This document shows, one piece after another, positions 7,056-13,109 of a stretch of 13,243 nucleotides of DNA. The DNA is from Clostridia bacterium (GTDB taxonomy: Bacteria > Bacillota > Clostridia > Oscillospirales > Acutalibacteraceae). The notes under the pieces were generated by a model. The model was not told the origin of the DNA and ran no database searches. It was given only the letters and a program-made list of their open reading frames with translations. Made by a program: the position numbers and the translations under genes. Numbering within the stretch: position 1 is the stretch's first letter; every line of letters begins with the position of its first letter. The stretch is from assembly GCA_900767015.1 (NCBI GenBank), contig CAAFXQ010000277.1, forward strand, positions 1 to 13,243, in the 5' to 3' direction.

Positions 7056-7087
7056 AAGAACCGTTCCCGAAAGAGAACGGTTTTTTT
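7056..7087 (+). terminator. Intrinsic terminator of the operon
   Basis: The stem AACCGTTC/GAACGGTT (7059-7066 and 7075-7082) can extend outward by A-T and G-T pairs. It runs into seven consecutive T residues (7081-7087), 17 bases after the aminotransferase stop. Confidence 0.93.
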
Positions 7088-7125
7088 GTCGGGCCGATAA
7101 AGATTCAATATTCTTGAAAAATTCG

Positions 7126-7154
7126 TTGTCAAATGTCGGAAAATGTACTATAAT
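7126..7154 (+). promoter_or_regulatory. Sigma-A promoter of the esterase-GH31 operon
   Basis: TTGTCA (7126-7131) and a consensus TATAAT (7149-7154) are separated by exactly 17 bases. The predicted transcript start is near 7161, giving a leader of about 40 bases before the esterase ATG at 7201. Confidence 0.85.
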
Positions 7155-7187
7155 GAAATGAAAGTGAGAATCGAAGTTTGTTTTTAT

Positions 7188-7203
7188 GGAGGCTGCTGAA
7201 ATG
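7188..7203 (+). promoter_or_regulatory. Ribosome binding site fixing the esterase start
   Basis: GGAGG (7188-7192) is 8 bases before ATG at 7201. The earlier in-frame ATG at 7186 overlaps this site, has no site of its own, and is rejected as start. Confidence 0.85.
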
Positions 7204-8538
7204 AACTTTATTGAAAAAGAAACTGCCTGCGGCGTAATCCGGGGCATCGAAAAAGAAACCTGTCTTGAATTTCGTTCGGTGCGCTATGCAAGAGCCGGGC
7301 GGTACGAATACCCGAAACAGGAGGGAACGTGGCAGGGCGTTTATGACGCAACGGTCTTTAAGGACTGCTGTTATCAGCACCGTGCCTTTGAGCCGGACGA
7401 AAAGGTCAATCAGTTTTATCACAAGGAGTTTCGCAAGGGGCTTTCGTTTACATACAGCGAGGACTGCTTTTTCCTGAATATCTGCACGCCCAAGAATGCG
7501 GAAAACTGCCCGGTTCTGATTTTTATTCACGGCGGAAGCTTCACGGGCGGAAGCACCGATGAGGGCTACATCAACGGTGAACGCTTCGCCGAAAAGGGTA
7601 TCATCACGGTGGCGATGAACTACCGTCTCGGACCGTACGGCTTTTGTGCCCACCCGGACCTGACGGACGACAGCGGCGTTTGCGGAAACTACGGACTGTT
7701 TGACCAGACAACGGCGATTCAGTGGGTGATTGACAATATCGCTTCTTTCGGCGGAAATCCTAAAAAAATCACCCTTATGGGTCAGAGCGCAGGCGCAATG
7801 AGCGTTGATATTCATATGACAAACCCGCTTTTACAAGGCAAAATTTCCGGTGCAATCCTCTTAAGCGGCGCCGGACTTCAGCGGTGTGTCTTAAAGCCGC
7901 TGACGACAGAAAAAGCGAAGCCGTTTTGGGAAACCGTGATGAAAAACGCCGGCTGTGCCTCGGCAAAAGAGCTTCGTACCGTTGACGCAAAAAAGCTTTA
8001 CTATGCGTGGAAAGACGCCTGCAAAACGACAAAATTCAGTATGCCGTACACTTTCCCGGTCTATGACGGAACAATCATGACAAAAGAAAACTTCGTTTTG
8101 AAGAAGATTGCCGACGTTCCGTATCTTTTAGGCTCAACTTGCACGGACATGATTCCGATTGCGCTCGAGGGCATTATGAAAAAGTGGGCAAAGCACGTCG
8201 AAACGCACAACACAAATCCATGTTACATCTATAACTTCAACCGGTTTTTGCCGGGTGACGATATGGGTGCCTGGCATTCGGCGGATCTTCTCTATCTCTT
8301 CTCGTCGCTTGACTTTAACTGGCGGCCGTTTGAAGAAATCGACTATAAAATTTCCGCTGAGCTTTCCGATGCGGTTGCGGCATTCGTAAAAACCGGTAAT
8401 CCGAACTGTGAATCGGTGCCCGACTGGAAGCCGGGAAGAAAAAGACCGATGTCTTTTTGCGAAAGCACGGGCAGTGACTGCTGGCACACGAAGGACAACC
8501 TCAAATATACTTTGAACGGGAAAGGGAAAACGATATAA
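7201..8538 (+). CDS. Type-B carboxylesterase (alpha/beta hydrolase)
   Basis: Serine esterase of 445 aa, with no signal peptide and therefore probably cytoplasmic. It is expected to cleave carboxylic esters such as acyl groups on sugars. Family marks in order are SEDCFFLNI (86-94), the oxyanion loop IHGGSFTGG (109-117), FDQTTAIQWVIDNIASFGGNP (167-187), the nucleophile S196 in MGQSAGAMS, and H359 in GAWHSADLLYLF. D316 in STCTDM is a candidate third triad member. It is a little shorter than the usual 480-520 aa because the region between serine and histidine is reduced. The stop codon abuts the GH31 start (TAAATG), so the two genes are almost certainly translated together. The esterase may remove acyl groups from the glycoside that the next enzyme cuts. 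Confidence 0.9.
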   Translation: MNFIEKETACGVIRGIEKETCLEFRSVRYARAGRYEYPKQEGTWQGVYDATVFKDCCYQHRAFEPDEKVNQFYHKEFRKGLSFTYSEDCFFLNICTPKNAENCPVLIFIHGGSFTGGSTDEGYINGERFAEKGIITVAMNYRLGPYGFCAHPDLTDDSGVCGNYGLFDQTTAIQWVIDNIASFGGNPKKITLMGQSAGAMSVDIHMTNPLLQGKISGAILLSGAGLQRCVLKPLTTEKAKPFWETVMKNAGCASAKELRTVDAKKLYYAWKDACKTTKFSMPYTFPVYDGTIMTKENFVLKKIADVPYLLGSTCTDMIPIALEGIMKKWAKHVETHNTNPCYIYNFNRFLPGDDMGAWHSADLLYLFSSLDFNWRPFEEIDYKISAELSDAVAAFVKTGNPNCESVPDWKPGRKRPMSFCESTGSDCWHTKDNLKYTLNGKGKTI

Positions 8539-10842
8539 ATGAGCAAATTTAACCATACGTTCCGCCTTTCGGAAAAGGGAGATACTTATCGTTTATACGA
8601 AAGCGGCGAAAATAAAGCAAGAATTGATTTTATAAGCGACAGCTGTGTGCGGGTTGCGGTGTACCGAAGCGACAGCGAAATGCTTCCGACGTTTTGCGTT
8701 GATCCGGACAACCGTTTTCTTGTAAACGGAAGAAGCCGCCTTGACACAAGCGGCTTTCCGCTTTGCAAACCGAAAGAAGAAAGCACCGCCGGCGGCGAAC
8801 GGTTTCTGCTCCCGTGCGGTGTTACGGTGGAAGCGGATTTGCACAATTTCCTGTTAAGCTTCAGCCGTGACGGAAAGCCGCTTTTTTCGGACAGAAAGCC
8901 GCTTGCCTATAATTTCGGCGGTGAATTCGGACGGGAAAGCTACCACTATATCACAAGAGACGCCGAGGAAAGAATTTTCGGGCTCGGCGACAAAACCGGC
9001 GAGCTTGACAAATCCGGAAGATCGTTCCGGATTGAAACGACCGACTGTATGGGCTATAACGCCGCCGACAGCGACCCGCTTTATAAGCACATTCCGTTTT
9101 ATATCTGTGAAAACAGCGTCGGCTGTTACGGGATTTTTTACGATACCTCCGACACCTCCTACGTTGACTTCGGTAAGGAAATCAACAACTACTATCCGCC
9201 TTACAAGTATTTTAAAACCGAGGACAACTGCCTTGTGTACTACGTTTTCTTCGGTACAAAGCTTTCGGTTTTACAGCAGTTTGCTTCTCTTTGCGGAAAA
9301 CAGCCGCTTCCCCCGAAGTGGAGCTTTGACTACTGCGGAAGTACGATGGCCTATACCGATGCGCCTGATTCCGAAAATCAGATGAACGGTTTTCTTGATA
9401 AACTTAAAGAAGAAAATCTTTCGTGCGGCGGCTTTTATCTTTCGTCGGGCTACACGTCAATCGGCCCGAGACGGTATGTTTTTAATTGGAACACCGACAA
9501 ATTCCCCGACCCGAAAGCGTTCATCAAAAAGTTTTCGGACGCCGGAATCCGCATCATTCCGAACATCAAGCCGGCGTTGTTAGACAGTCACCCGCTTTAC
9601 CGGGAAATTGCCGACAGAGGGCTGTTTGTGAAAAATCCCGACGGCACCCCGTTTGTGACGGAGTTCTGGGACGGACTCGGAAGCTATCTTGATTTTACGA
9701 ACGAAGAAGCGTTTGCCTTCTGGCAAAGCAAGGTCAAAGAAACGCTGTTAGACCTCGGCATCACGGCGACGTGGAACGACAACAACGAATTCGATATCCG
9801 TGACCTTGACGCCTTAGCGAAAGGCTTCGGAGAAGGCTCTGTTCAGGCAAGCCGGATCCGACCGGTTCTGACGTATCTGATGGTTGCTGCCTCCTACAAG
9901 GCGCAGATTGAAAACCGCCCCGATATGCGTCCGTTTTTATCGACAAGAAGCGGCAGTATCGCCGTCCGCCGCCTTGCGCAGACCTGGTCGGGCGACAACA
10001 AAACGTCGTTCGAGGATCTTCGGTACTGTCACAATATCGGCCTTACGATGTCGCTGTCGGGCTTAGGCTTTTACGGACACGATCTCGGCGGCTTTCACGG
10101 CGAAATGCCGTCAAGACAGCTTCTTTTACGGTGGCTTCAGCACGGCGTGTTTGAGCCGAGATTTACGATTCATTCGTGGAACAAGGACGGCTCGGCGACC
10201 ATGCCGTGGAGTTATCCCGACATCATGGATTCCGTCCGCCGGATTTTTGCGCAGCGAAAAAAGCTGTTGCCGTATTTGTATTCGTGCGCCTACAATGCGG
10301 TCGAAAACGAAATCCCGATGAATGCGCCGCCGCTTTTGTATTACGACGATGAAGCGTTATATAAGCCGAACAGCAGTATGATGGTAGGAAGAGATATTCT
10401 TGTCGGCTTCGTCTTTGACGAGGACAAGGACACGGCAAGCGTCTATCTTCCGAAAGGTGAAAATTGGTACTTGGGTGACAGACTTTACAAAGGCGGTCAG
10501 ACGGTAAACGTCAGAATACCTGCCGGCGAACCGGTACCGTACTTTGTAAGAAGCGGCTGTGTTTTGCCGACCGACGAAGCGGAATACGGTTTTGATTGCA
10601 AAAAAGAAACCGTTTTTACGGTCTACCCGAAAGAAAGCGGAAAATATGAAAGCTTCTTCTTCGACGACGACGGAGAAAGCTTCCGATATAAGGACAACGA
10701 GTGTGTGAAGCTTCACTTTTTCGTAAGCTGTGACGAAAACCACGTCACTGTCACATACGAGAACACGGGAAAAATGCCGCGCAAAATGAACATACGCCTT
10801 TGCGGCGGCGACCAAAGACAGCTTGAAGTCAAAGGAAGATAA
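8539..10842 (+). CDS. Glycoside hydrolase family 31 (alpha-glycosidase)
   Basis: GH31 enzyme of 767 aa. This family removes alpha-linked sugars (glucose, xylose, galactose or others) from non-reducing ends with retention. An N-terminal beta-sandwich covers about 1-255, the TIM barrel runs from about 256 to 600 starting at PPKWSFDYCGS, and beta domains close the protein. The catalytic nucleophile is D414 in TWNDNNE, and the acid/base is D486 in QTWSGDNKT. R470 and H545 (FTIHSW) are also in place. At the first barrel strand, where many alpha-glucosidases carry a substrate-binding aspartate (W-x-D-x-x-Y-M), this protein reads FYLSSGYTS (299-307), so the sugar may not be glucose. No signal peptide is seen, so short oligosaccharides are the likely substrate. 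It is directly coupled to the esterase gene. AAAGGG (8521-8526) is a weak ribosome site inside that gene. Confidence 0.92.
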   Translation: MSKFNHTFRLSEKGDTYRLYESGENKARIDFISDSCVRVAVYRSDSEMLPTFCVDPDNRFLVNGRSRLDTSGFPLCKPKEESTAGGERFLLPCGVTVEADLHNFLLSFSRDGKPLFSDRKPLAYNFGGEFGRESYHYITRDAEERIFGLGDKTGELDKSGRSFRIETTDCMGYNAADSDPLYKHIPFYICENSVGCYGIFYDTSDTSYVDFGKEINNYYPPYKYFKTEDNCLVYYVFFGTKLSVLQQFASLCGKQPLPPKWSFDYCGSTMAYTDAPDSENQMNGFLDKLKEENLSCGGFYLSSGYTSIGPRRYVFNWNTDKFPDPKAFIKKFSDAGIRIIPNIKPALLDSHPLYREIADRGLFVKNPDGTPFVTEFWDGLGSYLDFTNEEAFAFWQSKVKETLLDLGITATWNDNNEFDIRDLDALAKGFGEGSVQASRIRPVLTYLMVAASYKAQIENRPDMRPFLSTRSGSIAVRRLAQTWSGDNKTSFEDLRYCHNIGLTMSLSGLGFYGHDLGGFHGEMPSRQLLLRWLQHGVFEPRFTIHSWNKDGSATMPWSYPDIMDSVRRIFAQRKKLLPYLYSCAYNAVENEIPMNAPPLLYYDDEALYKPNSSMMVGRDILVGFVFDEDKDTASVYLPKGENWYLGDRLYKGGQTVNVRIPAGEPVPYFVRSGCVLPTDEAEYGFDCKKETVFTVYPKESGKYESFFFDDDGESFRYKDNECVKLHFFVSCDENHVTVTYENTGKMPRKMNIRLCGGDQRQLEVKGR

Positions 10843-10847
10843 ACCGG

Positions 10848-10880
10848 AACAGCGTGCGGAGAAGAGACCTGCACGCTGTT
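10848..10880 (+). terminator. Stem-loop after the GH31 gene
   Basis: A perfect 10-bp stem, AACAGCGTGC/GCACGCTGTT, surrounds a 13-base loop beginning 5 bases after the GH31 stop. No T-run follows on either strand, so it may protect the mRNA 3' end or act as a weak terminator. The next hairpin (10926-10950) may complete termination. Confidence 0.5.
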
Positions 10881-10916
10881 TGACTATCCTCGTCTGCTTA
10901 TGAAACCGAAAATACG

Positions 10917-10950
10917 GCAAAACAAAAGCGCCCTCGTGAAGAGAGCGCTT
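10917..10950 (-). terminator. Intrinsic terminator of the 39-aa peptide gene
   Basis: On the minus strand, the stem AAGCGCTCTC/GAGGGCGCTT (10 bp with one T-G wobble) has a 5-base loop and is followed by TTGTTTTG, 22 bases after the peptide stop. On the plus strand the wobble becomes a C/A mismatch and the T-run is shorter. The element therefore favours minus-strand termination, although some plus activity for the GH31 transcript is possible. Confidence 0.8.
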
Positions 10951-10972
10951 ACTGTTTTAGAACGATTAAAAA

Positions 10973-11092
10973 TTAGTCAGCGTACGGTACACCGATTTTG
11001 TCAAGAAGACCTGCGGGAAGAACATCGGTAAGATGCTTAAGAAGAGCACTCCAAAGCTGAGCAAGAACTTGTCTGATTACTGTAATATCCAT
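10973..11092 (-). CDS. 39-aa amphipathic peptide, unknown function
   Basis: Small ORF of 39 codons. The start ATG (complement of 11090-11092) is 8 bases after a perfect GGAGG (complement of 11101-11105), and the stop is TAA. The peptide begins MDITVIRQVLAQLWSALL and ends LLDKIGVPYAD. Residues 3-25 form an amphipathic helix: I3, I6, L10, L13, W14, L17, L21 and V24 on one face, and T4, Q8, Q12, S15, K19 and D23 on the other. A proline-glycine break (26-28) precedes a short second segment. Net charge is near -1. There is no signal peptide and no cysteine. The leucine codons are mostly CTT, as in the neighbouring genes. It has a consensus promoter and its own terminator, so strong vegetative expression is likely. 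I do not recognise a family. It could be a membrane-surface regulator, a toxin-like or secreted helix, or a peptide carried by a small RNA. Confidence 0.75.
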   Translation of the reverse strand: MDITVIRQVLAQLWSALLKHLTDVLPAGLLDKIGVPYAD

Positions 11093-11117
11093 GATAAAAT
11101 CCTCCGTAAATAAATTT

Positions 11118-11135
11118 TTGAAACTTCTGTTTCAA
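11118..11135 (-). promoter_or_regulatory. 5' hairpin of the peptide transcript
   Basis: On the minus strand, TTGAAAC-AGAA-GTTTCAA is a perfect 7-bp stem with a 4-base loop. It begins about 3 bases after the predicted transcript start (near 11138) and ends 12 bases before the GGAGG site. A hairpin at the extreme 5' end often protects mRNA from decay. As DNA it could also be an operator. Confidence 0.6.
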
Positions 11136-11144
11136 TTCGTCTAT

Positions 11145-11218
11145 ATTATATATCGATTTTTTGCTTTTGTCAAGCCAAATTTAATAAAAAATGAATATAA
11201 TTTTAATTTTTTTTGAAC
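11145..11218 (-). promoter_or_regulatory. Consensus sigma-A promoter with AT-rich upstream tract
   Basis: On the minus strand, a perfect TTGACA (complement of 11168-11173) and a perfect TATAAT (complement of 11145-11150) have the ideal 17-base spacer. Upstream of the -35, 11174-11218 is almost entirely A and T in runs, like an UP element that contacts the polymerase alpha subunit. This is the strongest promoter in the window and points at the 39-aa peptide gene. Confidence 0.93.
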
Positions 11219-11306
11219 AGGACTTGTCCGTCCGGGAAGAACAACCGACGCATTATGTCATAGTATGGTATCGGGCAACCAAATTTCAACAAAAGGGGAG
11301 ATACCG
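11219..11306 (+). promoter_or_regulatory. Leader of the cotJ operon, possible sporulation promoter
   Basis: This is the only place for a cotJ promoter. CATAGTAT (11259-11266) matches 6 of 8 bases of the sigma-E -10 consensus CATACAAT and lies 40 bases before the cotJA start. No convincing sigma-E -35 is found 14-15 bases upstream, and no sigma-A promoter points rightward here. Sigma-E control is known for cotJ in Bacillus subtilis and is only inferred here. A small palindrome, GGACTTGTCC, lies at 11220-11229. Confidence 0.3.
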
Positions 11307-11309
11307 TTG
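11294..11309 (+). promoter_or_regulatory. Ribosome binding site fixing the cotJA TTG start
   Basis: AGGGGAG (11294-11300) lies 6 bases before TTG at 11307. The longer in-frame start at 11265 overlaps the putative -10 region, has no site of its own, and is rejected. Confidence 0.75.
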
Positions 11310-11528
11310 AACACTTGCAGAACAACCGGTTATCCTCAATGCCCCGTGAATGTCTGCACGGAAAACAGCTGTATTCCGACGCCGGCACTTCCGGAAAACC
11401 CGGTGGTCGCAATGGCGTATATTCCGTATCAGGAATGCAACGACGTTTATCCGTGTGACAAGGCTCTTTGTGTGGGTACGGTCTTTCCGGTGCTTGACAA
11501 GCCGTTTCTTGCGGGGTGTTGCAGATGA
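11307..11528 (+). CDS. cotJA: Spore coat protein CotJA
   Basis: Small coat protein of 73 aa. The conserved CotJA block is clear: MAYIPYQ (36-42), followed by a short spacer, DKALCVGTVFPVLDKPFLAG (51-70). In Bacillus subtilis, CotJA works with CotJC in an inner layer of the spore coat, made in the mother cell. Here the N-terminal half is proline- and cysteine-rich, and the protein has nine cysteines (4, 12, 17, 22, 44, 50, 55, 71, 72). That is high for the family and suggests disulphide cross-linking or metal binding in the coat. The start is TTG, set by AGGGGAG. The stop overlaps the cotJB start by four bases (ATGA), showing translational coupling. Confidence 0.88.
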   Translation: MNTCRTTGYPQCPVNVCTENSCIPTPALPENPVVAMAYIPYQECNDVYPCDKALCVGTVFPVLDKPFLAGCCR

Positions 11529-11779
11529 CAATGAACCAGAACAACCTCAGACACAGAATGATGATGCTGCGTTTTTCGATGTGGGATTTGCATTTATATC
11601 TTGATACGCACCCGTGCGACAAAACAGCGGCAGAGCTTCTTGAAAAGTACAAGGAAAAATACATGTGTGTGCTCAAAGAGTACGAACGGACATACGGGCC
11701 TTTATCTCCGGCAAGCGGACACGGCAAAGAGTGGCTGAAAGGTCCCTGGCCGTGGGACAACAGGGCAGGTGAGTGTTAA
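11525..11779 (+). CDS. cotJB: Spore coat protein CotJB
   Basis: Coat-associated protein of 84 aa, the usual size for CotJB. Diagnostic segments are LYLDTHP (24-30), YERTYGPL (53-60) and GPWPWDN (73-79), and the body between is a charged helix (about 35-56). Its biochemical role is unknown in the family, but the gene nearly always sits between cotJA and cotJC. ATG 11525 follows GGGGTG (11513-11518) with a 6-base gap. ATG 11531 is a less likely alternative. It overlaps cotJA by four bases and cotJC by one base (TAATG). The N-terminus is unusually methionine-rich, with six methionines in the first 19 residues. Confidence 0.92.
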   Translation: MTMNQNNLRHRMMMLRFSMWDLHLYLDTHPCDKTAAELLEKYKEKYMCVLKEYERTYGPLSPASGHGKEWLKGPWPWDNRAGEC

Positions 11780-12387
11780 TGTGGGAATATCAGAAAATCT
11801 TGCAGTACCCGATCAACATTAAAACGCCGAACGCCAAGTTCGCTCAGATTGTTACGAGTCAATACGGAGGCCCGGACGGTGAACTCGGTGCATCGCTTCG
11901 CTATCTGAGCCAGCGCTTTTCGATGCCGTATCCCGAAATTCAGGGAATCTTAACGGACATCGGTACCGAAGAACTCGGGCACCTTGAAATGGTGGGAAGC
12001 ATCGTCTATCAGCTTACGAGAAATCTTACGCCCGAAGAAATCAAGAAAAGCGGTTTTGACGCCTATTTCGTTGACCACACGACGGGCGTATACCCTGTGT
12101 CGTCGGCGGGCGTACCGTTCACGGCGGCTTACATTCAGTCAACGGGCGACGTGATAGCGGATTTGCACGAGGATCTTGCCGCCGAGCAAAAGGCCCGCAA
12201 AACCTATGACAATATCTTACGGCTTGTTGACGACCCGGATGTCTGCGATGCGATCAAGTTTTTGCGTGCACGTGAAATCGTCCACTATCAGCGCTTCGGC
12301 GAAGCGCTCCGGATCGCAACGGATAAGATGCAGTCGAAGAATTTCTATGCATTCAATCCGTCATTTGACAGGGTGATCAGAAACTGA
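11779..12387 (+). CDS. cotJC: Spore coat manganese catalase CotJC
   Basis: Four-helix-bundle Mn-catalase family protein of 202 aa in the spore coat, expected to break down hydrogen peroxide. The five dimanganese ligands known from the Lactobacillus plantarum enzyme can be placed: E35 (PDGELG), E65 and H68 (TEELGHLE), E136 (AAEQKA) and H169 (EIVHYQ). The second-sphere glutamate E166 is also present. Activity is therefore likely. It is shorter than the cytoplasmic catalases (about 270 aa), which is typical of CotJC because the C-terminal extension is missing. ATG 11779 is 5 bases after AGGTGAG (11767-11773) and overlaps the cotJB stop. It is the last gene of the operon, followed by a terminator. 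Confidence 0.95.
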   Translation: MWEYQKILQYPINIKTPNAKFAQIVTSQYGGPDGELGASLRYLSQRFSMPYPEIQGILTDIGTEELGHLEMVGSIVYQLTRNLTPEEIKKSGFDAYFVDHTTGVYPVSSAGVPFTAAYIQSTGDVIADLHEDLAAEQKARKTYDNILRLVDDPDVCDAIKFLRAREIVHYQRFGEALRIATDKMQSKNFYAFNPSFDRVIRN

Positions 12388-12393
12388 GTTTTT

Positions 12394-12422
12394 CCCCGGC
12401 TGTTCGGTCGGGGAGTTTTTTT
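12394..12422 (+). terminator. Intrinsic terminator of cotJABC
   Basis: The stem CCCCGGC/GTCGGGG (7 bp with one G-T wobble) has the loop TGTTCG and is followed by AG and seven T residues. It starts 6 bases after the cotJC stop. Confidence 0.93.
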
Positions 12423-12517
12423 ATCAAATAAAAAAGACAAGCTTAATGTTATTATTTAACAAACTGAGATAATATAACTGAAGAGATGTGATCTGCTTGA
12501 ATAGAGTGATTTTTCTC

Positions 12518-12546
12518 TTGCCATTGTGCCCGTTGTGTGCTATGAT
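12518..12546 (+). promoter_or_regulatory. Sigma-A promoter with extended -10 before the shikimate kinase gene
   Basis: TTGCCA (12518-12523) and TATGAT (12541-12546) are 17 bases apart, with TGC directly before the -10 (extended TGn). The predicted transcript start is near 12553, leaving a short leader with GGAAGTG (12564-12570) before GTG 12576. The upstream part of this gap (12423-12517) is AT-rich and shows only a small inverted repeat, TGTTA-5-TAACA (12447-12461). Confidence 0.75.
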
Positions 12547-12575
12547 AATTCAAATTCAAAGTAGGAAGTGACACC

Positions 12576-13109
12576 GTGAAAAACATCGTACTGATCGGAA
12601 TGCCCGGGGCGGGGAAAAGCACTATCGGCGTTTTGCTTGCCAAGTCCACCTTGCGTGCGTTTGTGGACACCGACCTTGTGATTCAGCAAAAACAGGGTAA
12701 AAGCCTTTGTGAAATCATCGGGAAAGAGGGGGCTGACCGTTTTCTTGCAATCGAAAACGAGGCAATCGCTTCATGCTCTTTTGACTGCTGTGTTGTTGCC
12801 ACCGGCGGAAGCGCAGTTTTCGGAAAAGAAGCGATGGAAAATCTGAAAAAAGACGGAACCGTCGTTTATCTGAAGCTGCCTGTCGATGAAATCAAAAAGA
12901 GAATCAGCGATATCCGCACAAGGGGAGTCGCCGTCAAGCCGGGCGTGACGCTTGAAGAAATTTTTGAAGAGCGAAAGCCGCTTTATGAAAAATACGCCGA
13001 TTTTACCGTGGACTGTACGGGACTGAATGCCGAACAGTGCGTGGAAAAAATTATAGAGCTTTTAAGCGGCAAAATCCAAGGGGGGAAACTGACAAGGCGG
13101 AATTCGTAA
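12576..13109 (+). CDS. aroK: Shikimate kinase homologue (clostridial type)
   Basis: P-loop kinase of 177 aa, the size of shikimate kinase, which phosphorylates shikimate on the route to chorismate. The Walker A loop GMPGAGKST is at 8-16, the substrate/Mg aspartates are in FVDTD (29-33), and R133 lies in the RKPLYEKYAD block (133-142). Two usual shikimate contacts differ. The F-R pair is F56-L57 (DRFLAIE), and the third glycine of T-G-G-G is serine (ATGGSAVF, 75-82). From memory, this variant pattern is common in clostridial proteins called shikimate kinase, so the name is likely but substrate specificity is less sure. It starts with GTG. The stop lies inside a CGTAAT repeat, and the last residues (GGKLTRRNS) may come from invading repeat sequence. 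It has its own promoter. Confidence 0.8.
   Translation: MKNIVLIGMPGAGKSTIGVLLAKSTLRAFVDTDLVIQQKQGKSLCEIIGKEGADRFLAIENEAIASCSFDCCVVATGGSAVFGKEAMENLKKDGTVVYLKLPVDEIKKRISDIRTRGVAVKPGVTLEEIFEERKPLYEKYADFTVDCTGLNAEQCVEKIIELLSGKIQGGKLTRRNS

Noticed and set aside
7129..7815. 228-codon minus-strand frame over the esterase start
   Set aside because: It covers the esterase promoter and 5' end on the opposite strand and has no expression signals of its own.
10848..10950. Two hairpins considered as a possible small RNA or riboswitch on the plus strand
   Set aside because: Each is explained better as a 3' end element: one follows the GH31 stop, and the other terminates the minus-strand peptide gene.
11251..11275. 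Sigma-K promoter for cotJA
   Set aside because: CATAGTATG lacks the TA required at the end of CATAnnnTA. A sigma-E-like -10 is slightly better, but it also lacks a clear -35.
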